Made by a program: the position numbers and the translations under genes. DNA of 64,000 nucleotides, from NCBI GenBank assembly GCA_964472545.1, contig CAYYNP010000011.1, forward strand, positions 8,001 to 72,000, given 5' to 3'. Shown piece after piece: positions 18,034 to 26,502 of this stretch. Source of the DNA: CAYYNP01 sp964472545. GTDB taxonomy: Bacteria; Planctomycetota; Planctomycetia; Pirellulales; Thermoguttaceae. Under the pieces are notes generated by a model, which searched no databases, was not told the origin of the DNA, and saw only the letters and a program-made list of their open reading frames with translations. Positions within the stretch are counted from its first letter, which is position 1, and the number at the start of each line of letters is the position of its first letter.

Positions 18034-18837
18034 CTAGTTCGTGCTCACCTTGTCCTCTTCGCCGGGGCTGGCCTTGCGTTGCTCGGCCAGGGTGTTGGCC
18101 ATGGTCGTCAGTTGCATGCCGGCTTGCAGTTCCATGGGCGAGAAGAAGGGGTACGAGACGCCGTTGGCGCGGTTGATCCTCTTGGCGGCCAGTTCCTCGA
18201 AGCTCATGTCGTTGTTCAAATTCCAGGCAGCAACCTGGGCCGCCCGTTGGTCGATCCGGCCGGTGCCCAACATCCGCAGCAGTTCGTGAACCGGTTCACG
18301 ATCGGTGAACTCATCGACGGGGATGATCTTGTACTTCATCGCCGGCCGGGGCTCGGGCTTGCCGTGCTCGAGGCAAACCGTGGCGACTTGCAAGCGGCCG
18401 ACCTTCTCGGGCGGGATGTTCATCATCCCCATTCCCATGCCGCCCATGCCGCCCATCATTCCTCCGCCGCCCATCATTCCCCCGCCCATGCCCTGGCCGC
18501 CACCCATACCACCACGCCGACCGCCGCCACCACCCACGCCGCCTATGGGCTGGGCCAACACGGGCACACCGGCAAACGCCTCGGGCAGTTTGATGTTCAG
18601 CGGCTTCTTCGTCTTGTTCTCGATCAGCACGCGGGCTTGCTTCGAGTCGCGGGGGATCAACTTCACGTCGATCTGGTCCTGCTCGATTGCCGAGAAGAGC
18701 TCGACCGTTTCGTGATCGGGGTTGTATTGGCCCGGTTTGGGCGGCTTGGTCGGACGGTCACCCGCCACGGCAAGCGCCGGCAACACGATCAGCACCACGG
18801 CCAACAAAAGCCCCAACGATCGCCAACGCAGAGTCAT
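18034..18837 (-). CDS. Secreted protein with Gly/Met-rich low-complexity region
   Basis: 267 residues. The ATG at 18837 lies 9 nt after GGAGG; an ATG two codons earlier is too close. Signal peptide (LLLAVVLIVLPALAVAG). Residues about 45-110 form a small beta-rich domain (IDVKLIPRDSKQARVLIENKTKKPLNIKLP). A 45-residue Gly/Met tract follows (for example GGMGGGQGMGGGMMGGGGM), then a helical C-terminal domain (EPVHELLRMLGTGRIDQRAAQVAAWNLNN). The Met-rich tract could bind Cu(I) or be a flexible linker; neither is proven. Function unknown. Confidence 0.75.
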   Translation of the reverse strand: MTLRWRSLGLLLAVVLIVLPALAVAGDRPTKPPKPGQYNPDHETVELFSAIEQDQIDVKLIPRDSKQARVLIENKTKKPLNIKLPEAFAGVPVLAQPIGGVGGGGGRRGGMGGGQGMGGGMMGGGGMMGGMGGMGMGMMNIPPEKVGRLQVATVCLEHGKPEPRPAMKYKIIPVDEFTDREPVHELLRMLGTGRIDQRAAQVAAWNLNNDMSFEELAAKRINRANGVSYPFFSPMELQAGMQLTTMANTLAEQRKASPGEEDKVSTN

Positions 18838-19273
18838 CTTCATATTCCTCCGATAGGGAATCTCTGTCCGTGCGCAGCAGGAGCCTCCCGCCACTTCTCC
18901 ACACTCCTTCTAGAGTAACCGGCCAAGGCAAGAAAGCCAAGTAGAAAACGCCAGGGGAATGTGGGTGTGCTTCGGGGGCCTGGTTCATGCGTAATCTGGG
19001 GGGTGTCTGTGTAATACTATAGAGTGTTTTCTCGGGCACGTTTCCACGAAGACGTGCATTGCATTGTTCCGCGCGAAGAGCCGTGTTGGCTTGCCGAAAG
19101 AGACGCCTGCCGTGGGAGATAGGACAACCCCCTCTTTCGGGCTGATAGCCGTGAGGCCGCGGGCGGTGGGCATGCTATGGTTGACAAACTGCCCGGCGAA
19201 TCCTTACATTGGCGGGTTTATATGATTTGGAAATCGCCGGTTCTAGGCCCCAGGAAAAAGAGAAGGTTGCACG
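18838..19273. other. Intergenic region, 436 nt, divergent promoters
   Basis: Between the Gly/Met-rich protein gene (minus) and the pyrophosphatase gene (plus). Contains a TTGACA-based promoter candidate at 19181-19210. No gene seen. Confidence 0.5.
19181..19210 (+). promoter_or_regulatory. Candidate sigma-70-type promoter for the pyrophosphatase gene
   Basis: A perfect TTGACA at 19181-19186 is followed after 18 nt by TACATT at 19205-19210 (four of six matches to TATAAT). It lies 64 nt before the ATG. The -10 is weak, so the call is tentative. Confidence 0.4.
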
Positions 19274-21943
19274 ATGGAGTTCTTTCGAGTTGTATTGGAT
19301 CGCAAACCGCGCCGCGCATTGCTCGGCACGCTTGGCACACTCGTTGTGCTGCTGCTCTCGGCCAGCCCCTGCCTGGCCGCCGAGGAAGACGCCTCGACGA
19401 TGACAGATGAGTTGATGCGTTTTGGCCCCTATTGGCTGCTGGCCTTTGCGGCGTCGATCGTGGCGTTGGTATTCGCCTGGCGGTTTTTCAAGTCGGTGAT
19501 GGCAGCCGACGAGGGCAACGAGGAGATGATCGAGATCGCCGAGCACGTCCGCACCGGCGCCGACGCCTACCTCTGGCAGCAATACAAGATCGTCTTCTGC
19601 TTCTTCGTGGTGATCTTCGCACTACTTCTGTACCTGGCCTTCGGCCTGCACGTGCAGAACCCGATGGTCCCGTTCGCGTTTATTACCGGCGGGTTCTTCT
19701 CCGGCCTGGCCGGTTGGTTCGGTATGAAGACGGCCACCTGGGCCAGCAGCCGCACGGCCGCCGGGGCCGAGAAGTCGTTGAACCAAGGCTTGCAGGTCGC
19801 GTTTCGCAGCGGGGCGGTGATGGGGTTGACGGTCGTCGGCCTGGGGCTGCTGGATATTACGCTTTGGTTTGCCGCCTTGAAGTGGCTTTCGCCTGCCCTG
19901 TTCGGCATCGAATGGACGCTGGTCGAAATCACCGTCACGATGCTCTGCTTCGGTATGGGTGCCAGCAGCCAAGCGCTGTTCGCGCGTGTCGGCGGCGGCA
20001 TCTTCACCAAGGCGGCCGACGTGGGGGCCGACCTGGTCGGCAAAGTCGAAGCCGGCATTCCCGAAGACGACAAGCGTAACCCGGCCACCATCGCCGACAA
20101 CGTGGGCGACAACGTGGGCGACGTGGCCGGCATGGGAGCCGACCTCTACGAGTCATATTGCGGCTCGATCCTGGCCACCGCCGCGTTGGGCGTGGCCGCG
20201 TTTGCCGGGCCGGGGCTGATGAGCCAGGTAACCGGAGACATCAGCAACACCGAGATGCAGATGCGGGCGCTGTTCCTGCCGATGGTGATGGCCGGCGTGG
20301 GCATCGTGCTCTCGATCTTGGGAATCTACCTGGTCCGCACCGAAGAGCAGGCCGACCAGAAGACGCTGCTGAAGGCGCTGGCGCGGGGCGTAAACGTCTC
20401 GAGCCTGGCGATTATCGCCGCCGCTTTTGGCTTTACCTATATCCTCCTGCCGGACTTCATGAACGTGGCGTACAGCGTGATCGTGGGCCTGGCGGCCGGC
20501 TGGCTGATCGGCAAGTGGACCGAGTATTGCACCAGCGATGAGTTTGGTCCCACGAAGAAACTGGCCGACCAGGCGCTGACCGGGCCGGCCACGATCATCA
20601 TCATCGGGATCGCCGACGGCATGAAGAGCGTCTGGTTCCCCGTGATTGTCGTCGGTGCGGCCACCTTGCTCTCGTTCGGCTTCGCCGCCAACTGGCACTA
20701 CGGCGACGTAAACTACTTCGCCATGGGGCTCTACGGCGTGGGCATCGCCGCGGTGGGTATGCTCAGCACGCTGGGCATCACCCTGGCCACCGACGCCTAC
20801 GGCCCGATCGCCGACAACGCCGGCGGCAACGCCGAGATGGCCGGCCTGGAGCCGATCGTCCGCGAGCGGACCGATGCACTCGACTCGCTGGGCAACACTA
20901 CGGCCGCCACCGGCAAGGGATTCGCCATCGGCTCGGCCGCGCTGACGGCCCTTGCCCTGCTGGCAGCCTACGTCGAAGAAGTCCGCATGGGATTCGTCCA
21001 CTGGGGCGATTCGGCGCTGGAATCGGTCGAGCCGGGCCTCTACAAGCTCAACGACCAGTTTGTCGCGTCGGTCGTCAAGGACGAGGACGGTGAGAACGAA
21101 GTCACCGGCTATTTGGCGATGCCGTTGCAGCTTCGTGAATTGGCCGAAAAGGAACAAGACGCGATCAATGCCGCCACGGACGCAGAGGCCGAAACGCTCC
21201 GTGCCGACACGTGGGGTGCGTTGGACTTCAGCGGCGGGCCGGTTGCGGCCGGCGATCTGCTGGAACTGGGGAAGGATGGCACGCCTCAATTCGACCGCAC
21301 CGACGCCGAGTTGGTTCCGGTCACCACCGCCACGATGTTCGACTGGATGGGCTACTACCGTTGCGACTTGATGAACCCGAAAGTGCTGGTCGGTGTCTTT
21401 CTCGGGGCGATGGCCACGTTCGTCTTCTGTGCGATGACGATGAAGGCGGTGGGACGGGCGGCGTTCGGGATGGTCGAGGAGGTGCGGCGGCAGTTCCGCG
21501 AGAAGCCGGGCATCATGGACTACAAGGACAAGCCCGACTATGCCGCCCCGGTTGCCATCAGCACCAAGGCCGCCCAAAAGGAGATGATCATACCGTCATT
21601 GCTGGGGCTGCTGACGCCGATTGCCGGCGGGCTATTGCTGGGCGTGGCCGGCGTGATGGGCCTGTTGGTCGGCGCGCTCTGCTGCGGTTTCTGTGTGGCC
21701 GTCTTCATGGCCAACGCCGGCGGTTCCTGGGACAACGCCAAGAAGTACATTGAGGGCGGCGCCCACGGCGGCAAGGGCACCGACGCCCACAAGGCGGCCG
21801 TCGTCGGCGATACGGTCGGCGACCCGTTCAAAGACACCAGCGGCCCCAGCCTGAACATCCTCATCAAGCTGATGAGTATGGTCAGCGTGGTCGTGGCCGG
21901 GCTGATCGTCCGCTACAGCCTCACGGGGCTGGGGATTTTCTAG
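19274..21943 (+). CDS. hppA: Membrane-bound ion-pumping pyrophosphatase with a large extra loop
   Basis: 889 residues, multi-spanning. It hydrolyses PPi and pumps H+ or Na+. Key motifs: DVGADLVGKVEAGIPEDD near residue 250, DNVGDNVGDVAGMGADL, and the C-terminal DTVGDPFKDTSGPSLNILIK. GNTTAATGKG near residue 540 has Ala and Gly where K+-independent enzymes have Lys and Thr, so it is of the K+-dependent class. H+ versus Na+ cannot be settled by eye. A signal-like N-terminus (LLLSASPCLAA) precedes the first core helix. About 100 residues more than usual are inserted at about 570-690. Shine-Dalgarno AGAAGG. A 13-bp hairpin lies downstream. Confidence 0.95.
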   Translation: MEFFRVVLDRKPRRALLGTLGTLVVLLLSASPCLAAEEDASTMTDELMRFGPYWLLAFAASIVALVFAWRFFKSVMAADEGNEEMIEIAEHVRTGADAYLWQQYKIVFCFFVVIFALLLYLAFGLHVQNPMVPFAFITGGFFSGLAGWFGMKTATWASSRTAAGAEKSLNQGLQVAFRSGAVMGLTVVGLGLLDITLWFAALKWLSPALFGIEWTLVEITVTMLCFGMGASSQALFARVGGGIFTKAADVGADLVGKVEAGIPEDDKRNPATIADNVGDNVGDVAGMGADLYESYCGSILATAALGVAAFAGPGLMSQVTGDISNTEMQMRALFLPMVMAGVGIVLSILGIYLVRTEEQADQKTLLKALARGVNVSSLAIIAAAFGFTYILLPDFMNVAYSVIVGLAAGWLIGKWTEYCTSDEFGPTKKLADQALTGPATIIIIGIADGMKSVWFPVIVVGAATLLSFGFAANWHYGDVNYFAMGLYGVGIAAVGMLSTLGITLATDAYGPIADNAGGNAEMAGLEPIVRERTDALDSLGNTTAATGKGFAIGSAALTALALLAAYVEEVRMGFVHWGDSALESVEPGLYKLNDQFVASVVKDEDGENEVTGYLAMPLQLRELAEKEQDAINAATDAEAETLRADTWGALDFSGGPVAAGDLLELGKDGTPQFDRTDAELVPVTTATMFDWMGYYRCDLMNPKVLVGVFLGAMATFVFCAMTMKAVGRAAFGMVEEVRRQFREKPGIMDYKDKPDYAAPVAISTKAAQKEMIIPSLLGLLTPIAGGLLLGVAGVMGLLVGALCCGFCVAVFMANAGGSWDNAKKYIEGGAHGGKGTDAHKAAVVGDTVGDPFKDTSGPSLNILIKLMSMVSVVVAGLIVRYSLTGLGIF

Positions 21944-21977
21944 CGGGCCGGCGGAAACGCGTGTGCCGCTGCCAATC

Positions 21978-22007
21978 CTGGTTCCCAAACTTCAGTTTGG
22001 GAACCAG
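21978..22007. repeat. Palindrome of the CCCAAAC-loop-GTTTGGG family
   Basis: A perfect 13-bp stem (CTGGTTCCCAAAC and its complement) with a TTCA loop, 35 nt after the hppA stop. It lacks a T-tract but may still terminate or stabilise the transcript. Relatives are at 42059-42082 and 59608-59633. Confidence 0.8.
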
Positions 22008-22030
22008 CGTAGGCGGCCGACGGCACGCCC

Positions 22031-22098
22031 CGTAGCCGAAGTCGCCAGACTTTGGATGGCACCACGGAAAACGCCAGATTCTGGCGAATTCGGCTACG
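22031..22098. repeat. Inverted repeat of the GTAGCCGAA-TCGCCAG family
   Basis: Left arm CGTAGCCGAAGTCGCCAGA and right arm TCTGGCGAATTCGGCTACG face each other across a GC-rich centre. It lies between the convergent hppA and SPFH genes. A related half occurs near 37530-37546 (TTCTGGCGAATCCAGCTAC). Confidence 0.75.
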
Positions 22099-22115
22099 GT
22101 TGGTAGAAATGTGAC

Positions 22116-23504
22116 CTAATACTCGTCCCCGCCCACCAACTGCTGCTCCACTTTATCCGCCTGCCAGGCCACGGCCGAGAGCACGCGGCTGACCGCCAAC
22201 GGGTCTAGCGTCTCGGCGAGTTGGTTGGCCTGGATGCAGACCACCTCGGAGCCGTCGACTTGGCGGACCGCGAACGCGCCGTGGAGCATCTTGGTGTTGT
22301 AGCGGAGCAACGTCATGGCGTTTTTCTCGGTCACCGGGCCGCAGATCGACCAGTAGTTGACCATCGAATGGCCCGACTTGTCGGTCTGGCCGAACTCGAC
22401 GCTGACGAGTTGCTTCCTTAGCGAGCCGACGGGCACCGTGATCCGCAATACTTCGCCGGCCTCTTCGATCTTGTGTCCGGCGGCCTCCGAGACCGAGCGG
22501 ACCAATGCCTTGGGGTCTTTGGCCACCGGCGCGGCCGGGGCCAATTCGCCGAAATCGGGGCCCGCCGGCCCGGCTGCGGCAGCGGCGGCTCCCGCGGCGG
22601 CTGCGGCCGGAGCGCCGGGTGGCTGCTGCGGCGCGGCGGGGGGCGCTTGTCCGCCGGGCTGCATCGACTGCTGGATCATGCCCGGCATCATCATGCCGAA
22701 TCCGGCGCCCATGCCCATGCCCATCGCGCTGCCACCCATCGCCCCGCCGCCCTGTTCGGCCAGCTTGGCCATGCTGTTGGCGGCCTGAAACTTCATGAAG
22801 GCGTCGAGATCGCCCACGGCGGCCATCGAACTGCGGGCGTCGATCTTCTCCTCGACGTCCTTCGGCGGAGTGATGGCGTTGATGAAGAAGTCGACCAGTT
22901 CCAGGCCGTATTTGCCGAACTCCTCAGCAACCTTTGCCCGGGTGCCCGCGGCCACCTCGTCGTACTTGGCCACCAGATCCAAGAGGCTGATACCCAGCGT
23001 ACCCAGCAGGTCTTGCAGCCGGGAGACGATCAGGTCCTTCAAGAAGGAGGTGACTTCGTCGGTGGTGTATTTGCCCTGAGTGCCGACCAGCGTGCTCATC
23101 AACAGCTTGGCGTCGACCACGCGGAACGAGTACTTGCCGAAACTTCGCAGCCGCACCATGCCGAACTCGCTGTCGCGGAAGGGGATCGGCTGCCGGGTGC
23201 CCCACTTCTGATCGAGGAAGGTCTGCTTGCCGATGAAGTAGACCTGGGCCTGGAAGGGCGACTTCTGCCAGGGGATGGTCAGAATCCGCGTGAGGATCGG
23301 CACGTTGGCCGTGGTCAGCGTATGGCGGCCGGCGCCGAAGGAGTCCATCGCCTTGCCGTCGCGGAAGAAGATCGCCTCCTGGTTCTCCTGCACGATCAAC
23401 TGGGCTCCGATCTTGATATCGGCCGATCCTTGCGGCGGCTCGCGGTGGACCAGCGAGTTGTTCGATTCGTCGAAATACTGGATGACTTCCAAGCGAATGG
23501 CCAT
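22116..23504 (-). CDS. SPFH/band-7 domain protein with C-terminal chaperone-like domain
   Basis: 462 residues from the ATG at 23504 (AAGGGA upstream). The N-terminal SPFH domain resembles the virion-core/YdjL group (AQLIVQENQEAIFFRDGKAMDSFGAGRHTL, WGTRQPIPFRDSEFG, ELVDFFINAITPP). A Gly/Met then Pro/Ala/Gln-rich linker spans about 240-310 (GMGMGAGFGMMMPGM). The C-terminal domain (about 325-455) reads like a YbjN/type III chaperone fold (VPVGSLRKQLVSVEFGQ, LLRYNTKMLHGAFAVR). There is no membrane helix, so it is probably a cytoplasmic or membrane-peripheral oligomer. It follows the helical gene 23624-24133 on the same strand. Confidence 0.85.
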   Translation of the reverse strand: MAIRLEVIQYFDESNNSLVHREPPQGSADIKIGAQLIVQENQEAIFFRDGKAMDSFGAGRHTLTTANVPILTRILTIPWQKSPFQAQVYFIGKQTFLDQKWGTRQPIPFRDSEFGMVRLRSFGKYSFRVVDAKLLMSTLVGTQGKYTTDEVTSFLKDLIVSRLQDLLGTLGISLLDLVAKYDEVAAGTRAKVAEEFGKYGLELVDFFINAITPPKDVEEKIDARSSMAAVGDLDAFMKFQAANSMAKLAEQGGGAMGGSAMGMGMGAGFGMMMPGMIQQSMQPGGQAPPAAPQQPPGAPAAAAAGAAAAAAGPAGPDFGELAPAAPVAKDPKALVRSVSEAAGHKIEEAGEVLRITVPVGSLRKQLVSVEFGQTDKSGHSMVNYWSICGPVTEKNAMTLLRYNTKMLHGAFAVRQVDGSEVVCIQANQLAETLDPLAVSRVLSAVAWQADKVEQQLVGGDEY

Positions 23505-23539
23505 CTTCAATCCCTTCGTGTTCGGTCGTCTTGTCGGTC

Positions 23540-23618
23540 GTAGGGTGCGTGAAACGCACCGACGCAAACCATCTGCCCAGCAAACTACTTGCCCGGCGGT
23601 GCGTTGCACGCACCCTAC
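23540..23618. repeat. 22-bp inverted repeat between the SPFH gene and its helical partner
   Basis: Arms 23540-23561 and 23597-23618 match with one mismatch; the core is GTAGGGTGCGTG...ACGCACCG. Each arm is also internally palindromic (GGTGCGT, ACGCACC). It occupies most of the 119-nt gap inside a probable operon, so it could modulate expression of the SPFH gene relative to the upstream gene. Confidence 0.8.
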
Positions 23619-23623
23619 GAGGC

Positions 23624-24133
23624 CTACTCCAATCCCTTGAGCATGTCTTCCCGCGTGTCCCAATGCTCTTCCAGTTCCTCGGTCTGCCGCAGCAAATCGG
23701 GCACCAGCGTGGCCACTTCGTCCTGCTTCTGCGGCAGGTCTTCGACGGCCTCGGCGAGCTTCTCGACGTGCTGCATCAGCGCCGCGTCGTGTTCGTAGAC
23801 CCGATCCAGCAGGTCCTCTTTGACCTGCACCAGATCGAAGAAGCCGCTGTAGCCTTGCATGGCCCCGCGGATCCGGCCGATCAGCTTGTCGAGCCGGCCG
23901 CGAATGCGGTCGATCTGCGGCAGCAGGTCGATCTGGCCCGCCTCGGCCAGCGGTCGGGTGAGGTTATCGACCCCCCGCTTGCTCCGCTCGAGCCGATCGG
24001 CCAGCCAGTCGCGTTGCAGGTCGTCGGCTTCGCGGCGGTATTCCTTCTCCAGATACCCCCGAAAGCCGGGAATGTAGCGCAAAATGGTCTCGATCCAACC
24101 GCGGCGTTCGGTATGGTCTCTGGGCTCGATCAT
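23624..24133 (-). CDS. Helical coiled-coil protein upstream of the SPFH gene
   Basis: 169 residues from the ATG at 24133 (AGAGGA upstream). Entirely helical and charged, with long coiled-coil character: YLEKEYRREADDLQRDW, RIRGRLDKLIGRIRGAMQGY, LAEAVEDLPQKQDEVA. The start reads RYIPGFRGYLEKEYRREAD, a short amphipathic lead-in. No signal peptide or known domain. Gene order helical protein then SPFH protein on one strand suggests a complex, by analogy with other SPFH scaffolds and small partners. This is inference. Confidence 0.75.
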   Translation of the reverse strand: MIEPRDHTERRGWIETILRYIPGFRGYLEKEYRREADDLQRDWLADRLERSKRGVDNLTRPLAEAGQIDLLPQIDRIRGRLDKLIGRIRGAMQGYSGFFDLVQVKEDLLDRVYEHDAALMQHVEKLAEAVEDLPQKQDEVATLVPDLLRQTEELEEHWDTREDMLKGLE

Positions 24134-24540
24134 GGTCGAATCCTCTGTGCAGTTTCTGGTGGAGAAAAGCCGCCCTACAGAGCAGCCCATACTATGCCAC
24201 CCATTCCGGCGGATCGAATGCGTATCTACCTTGGCCCGACCAGCCAAACGCATGATAGCCTGAGGCGGTCTGCCGCGGAAGCCGGCCGACCGAACGCTGC
24301 GGGGGAACGACAGACACCGCAGCCCCGGCGGCCGGTCCCAGTCGCCAGTTACTGTGCAGTGCTATTCGCTGCGGGCGCGGCAATCTTGCGAAGGCGCCGG
24401 AAGATGCCTTCCTGTTCCCCCTAAAGCCCCGACTTTCACGTGCCCTCCAATCCGATTCCTATTGGCACGCCCAACCCTCCCTGTTATAGTCCCCCCGCGA
24501 TTTTCCTCGCTCCTTGCACCCGCTTTCTCAAGGTCTCTCG
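24134..24540. other. Intergenic region, 407 nt, divergent genes
   Basis: Separates the helical/SPFH pair (minus) from the HEAT lipoprotein (plus). Two promoters are expected. No repeat or gene was recognised. Confidence 0.4.
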
Positions 24541-25242
24541 ATGGATGGAAGTCAAGTCAAACGCATCTTGGCCGTGGCGGCCTGTCTGATTCTGGTGACG
24601 TCGGGCGGATGCGCCGATTTCTTCTCGGCGCCGTCGTGGATGCCGTTCGCAAAGCGGTCGTCGCCCAGCATTCCGGGCATCACCCCGCCGGATGAGAGGA
24701 TTGCGGAATTGAAGAAGATCGCCACACGGGCCGGGTCGAAGACCCCGCAGCAGAAGCAGGAGACGGTGATTCAATTGGCCACGGCCATCCGCGGTGAAGG
24801 CGACCCGTCGATCCGTGCCGAGATCGTGCGTACGCTCGGCTTCTATCCCGGCGACGTGGCCGACGGTGTGCTTCACGCGGCCGTGGGCGATCCCAGCACC
24901 GACGTGCAGCAAGCGGCCTGCGAAGCCTGGGGACGCCGCGGCAACGGCCAGGCGGCGTTGGTCCTGCAACGGGTGGTCGAAGACGAGGAGGCCTACTCTC
25001 AGGTCCGCATTGGCGCCGCCCGGGCACTGGGACGGATCAAGGACCAGTCGGCCGTCCATGCGTTGGGCAGCGCCTTGGAAGACAGAAACCCGGCCCTGCA
25101 ATACCAGGCCGTGTTGTCGTTGCGCGAACTCACCGGCGAAGACCTCGGCAACGACGTCAATCGCTGGCGGCAATACGTTCGCGGCGAGTTGCCGGGGTCC
25201 GGGGGCTCTTCGATTGCGGGGCGCGGCCGCGGCGTGTTTTAG
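24541..25242 (+). CDS. HEAT-repeat lipoprotein
   Basis: 233 residues. Lipoprotein signal ILAVAACLILVTSGGC (Cys near residue 24), a Pro/Ser linker, then four or five HEAT/PBS-lyase-type helical repeats (AEIVRTLGFYPGDVADGVLHAAVGDPSTDVQQAACEAWGRR is spread over two). An upstream TTG at 24514 could add nine residues, but the ATG gives a proper signal peptide. It is likely anchored in the envelope and used for protein binding. A Gly/Ser/Arg tail ends the protein. A 28-bp inverted repeat follows the stop. Confidence 0.8.
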   Translation: MDGSQVKRILAVAACLILVTSGGCADFFSAPSWMPFAKRSSPSIPGITPPDERIAELKKIATRAGSKTPQQKQETVIQLATAIRGEGDPSIRAEIVRTLGFYPGDVADGVLHAAVGDPSTDVQQAACEAWGRRGNGQAALVLQRVVEDEEAYSQVRIGAARALGRIKDQSAVHALGSALEDRNPALQYQAVLSLRELTGEDLGNDVNRWRQYVRGELPGSGGSSIAGRGRGVF

Positions 25243-25259
25243 AGTCCTGTTGAAGATGC

Positions 25260-25336
25260 GTGTGCCACTGCTTCGCAGAAGCAGTGCCGCTTCGATTCGC
25301 TACAAGAAGCACTGCTTCTGCGAAGCCGTGGCACAC
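25260..25336. repeat. 28-bp inverted repeat, GTGTGCCACTGC family
   Basis: Arms 25260-25287 and 25309-25336 match with one mismatch across a 21-nt centre. Each arm contains its own hairpin (CACTGCTTC...GAAGCAGTG). A single arm recurs at 44178-44205 with small differences. It lies 17 nt after the stop of the HEAT lipoprotein gene, so it may act as its terminator. Confidence 0.85.
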
Positions 25337-25515
25337 ACGACCAAACACAGTTGGCCCTGTTTCGTCAGGCTGCCGTTGCCCTTTCAGACAGAAGCCCTTA
25401 AGATGGGGTGGTATCGGTGGGAAAGCGCTGGCACAAATCGCATCGCAGCGGCCGGCAGCCTTCGGGGCATCTCGCCGCGAAGCACGACTCCCGACAGCAG
25501 GCCGGAACCACGGGA

Positions 25516-26502
25516 ATGCAGCCGTTACGTTTCACCGAGCAATTTAAGACGCTCTATGACCTGGCGCTTCAGTTGAACGAATCGTCGGGTGCCGATGCGA
25601 TTCTGCTGCTGTTGGAAGGGTCTGCCGATTGGCAGCGGCTGAAAAAGATGGCCGGCGACGAGAAGATCGTGATCGCCGCCGACACGGCCGAGCAGGCCGA
25701 CGAGGCCAAAGAGGCCGGGCTCGAATCGGTGCGGATCGATATGCCCGACAGCCCGGTCTACGAACGGCTTACCCAGGCCGTGCTCGAGGCCGTGGCCGAC
25801 GACGTGCTGGCCCCCGGTTCGAGCGTCGTCTCGCTCTACAGCGGCTTCGACGCCGACACGCTCGACTCGGTCAGCCTGATCAACCTCGACGAACATCTCA
25901 ACCGGCTCACCGGTCGCGATCTGCGGCAGTTGGAGACTCGGGTGCCGCTGGACACGCTGAAGGTGGTCGTCGACCTGGCCGTCGAGATCGGCCGCGAGGG
26001 CCGCGAGGGCAAGCGGATGGGCACGTTGTTCGTCGTCGGCGACGCCCGCAAGGTGCTGGCGTGCAGCCGTCCGGCCGGTTTCGACCCGGTCAAAGGCTAC
26101 AACCGCCGCGAGCGGAATCTGGGCGATCACCGGGTACGCGAGGGCGTCAAAGAATTCTCGCAGATGGACGGCGCCGTGGTCGTCTCGGCCGACGGTACGG
26201 TCGAGGCAGCCTGCCGCTACCTCGATTGCTCGGCGGCCGACGTCACGCTCTCGAAGGGGCTCGGCGCCCGTCACTGGGCCGCAGCCGCGGTCAGCCGGGC
26301 AACCAACGCCGTGGCAGTCACGGTTAGCGAGACCAACGGCACCGTCCGCATCTTTCAAAACGGCGAGGTCGTGCTGCGGATCGAACCGCAACTCCGCCGG
26401 CCGATGGTCTGGAAAGAGTTCGAGTACGAGCCGCCCCACGTCGAGCCGAAGGGCAAGGCCAAGGGCGAGGGCAAATCGAAGGGCGAAAGCAAGACCGGCT
26501 GA
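25516..26502 (+). CDS. DisA-type diadenylate cyclase (DAC-domain) protein
   Basis: 328 residues from the ATG at 25516; a GTG at 25408 would add 36 basic residues and seems unlikely. The C-terminal half is a DAC (DisA_N) domain: FVVGDARKVL, DGAVVV with DGA at 218-220, and GLGARHWAAAAVS with RHW at 252-254, then AVTVSETNGTVRIFQNGE. DAC enzymes make c-di-AMP from two ATP. The usual RHR is RHW here, so activity is uncertain. The N-terminal 150 residues are a separate alpha/beta region. The C-terminus is Lys/Gly-rich (KGKAKGEGKSKGES). No membrane segment. Confidence 0.8.
   Translation: MQPLRFTEQFKTLYDLALQLNESSGADAILLLLEGSADWQRLKKMAGDEKIVIAADTAEQADEAKEAGLESVRIDMPDSPVYERLTQAVLEAVADDVLAPGSSVVSLYSGFDADTLDSVSLINLDEHLNRLTGRDLRQLETRVPLDTLKVVVDLAVEIGREGREGKRMGTLFVVGDARKVLACSRPAGFDPVKGYNRRERNLGDHRVREGVKEFSQMDGAVVVSADGTVEAACRYLDCSAADVTLSKGLGARHWAAAAVSRATNAVAVTVSETNGTVRIFQNGEVVLRIEPQLRRPMVWKEFEYEPPHVEPKGKAKGEGKSKGESKTG

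Noticed and set aside
20153..21577. 474-codon minus-strand frame inside hppA
   Set aside because: Composition (His/Asp/Arg) and full overlap with a well-conserved gene mark it as a shadow.
25408..25515. N-terminal extension of the DAC protein from a GTG
   Set aside because: The added residues are basic and unstructured (HKSHRSGRQPSGH), and the ATG at 25516 opens a normal alpha/beta sequence.
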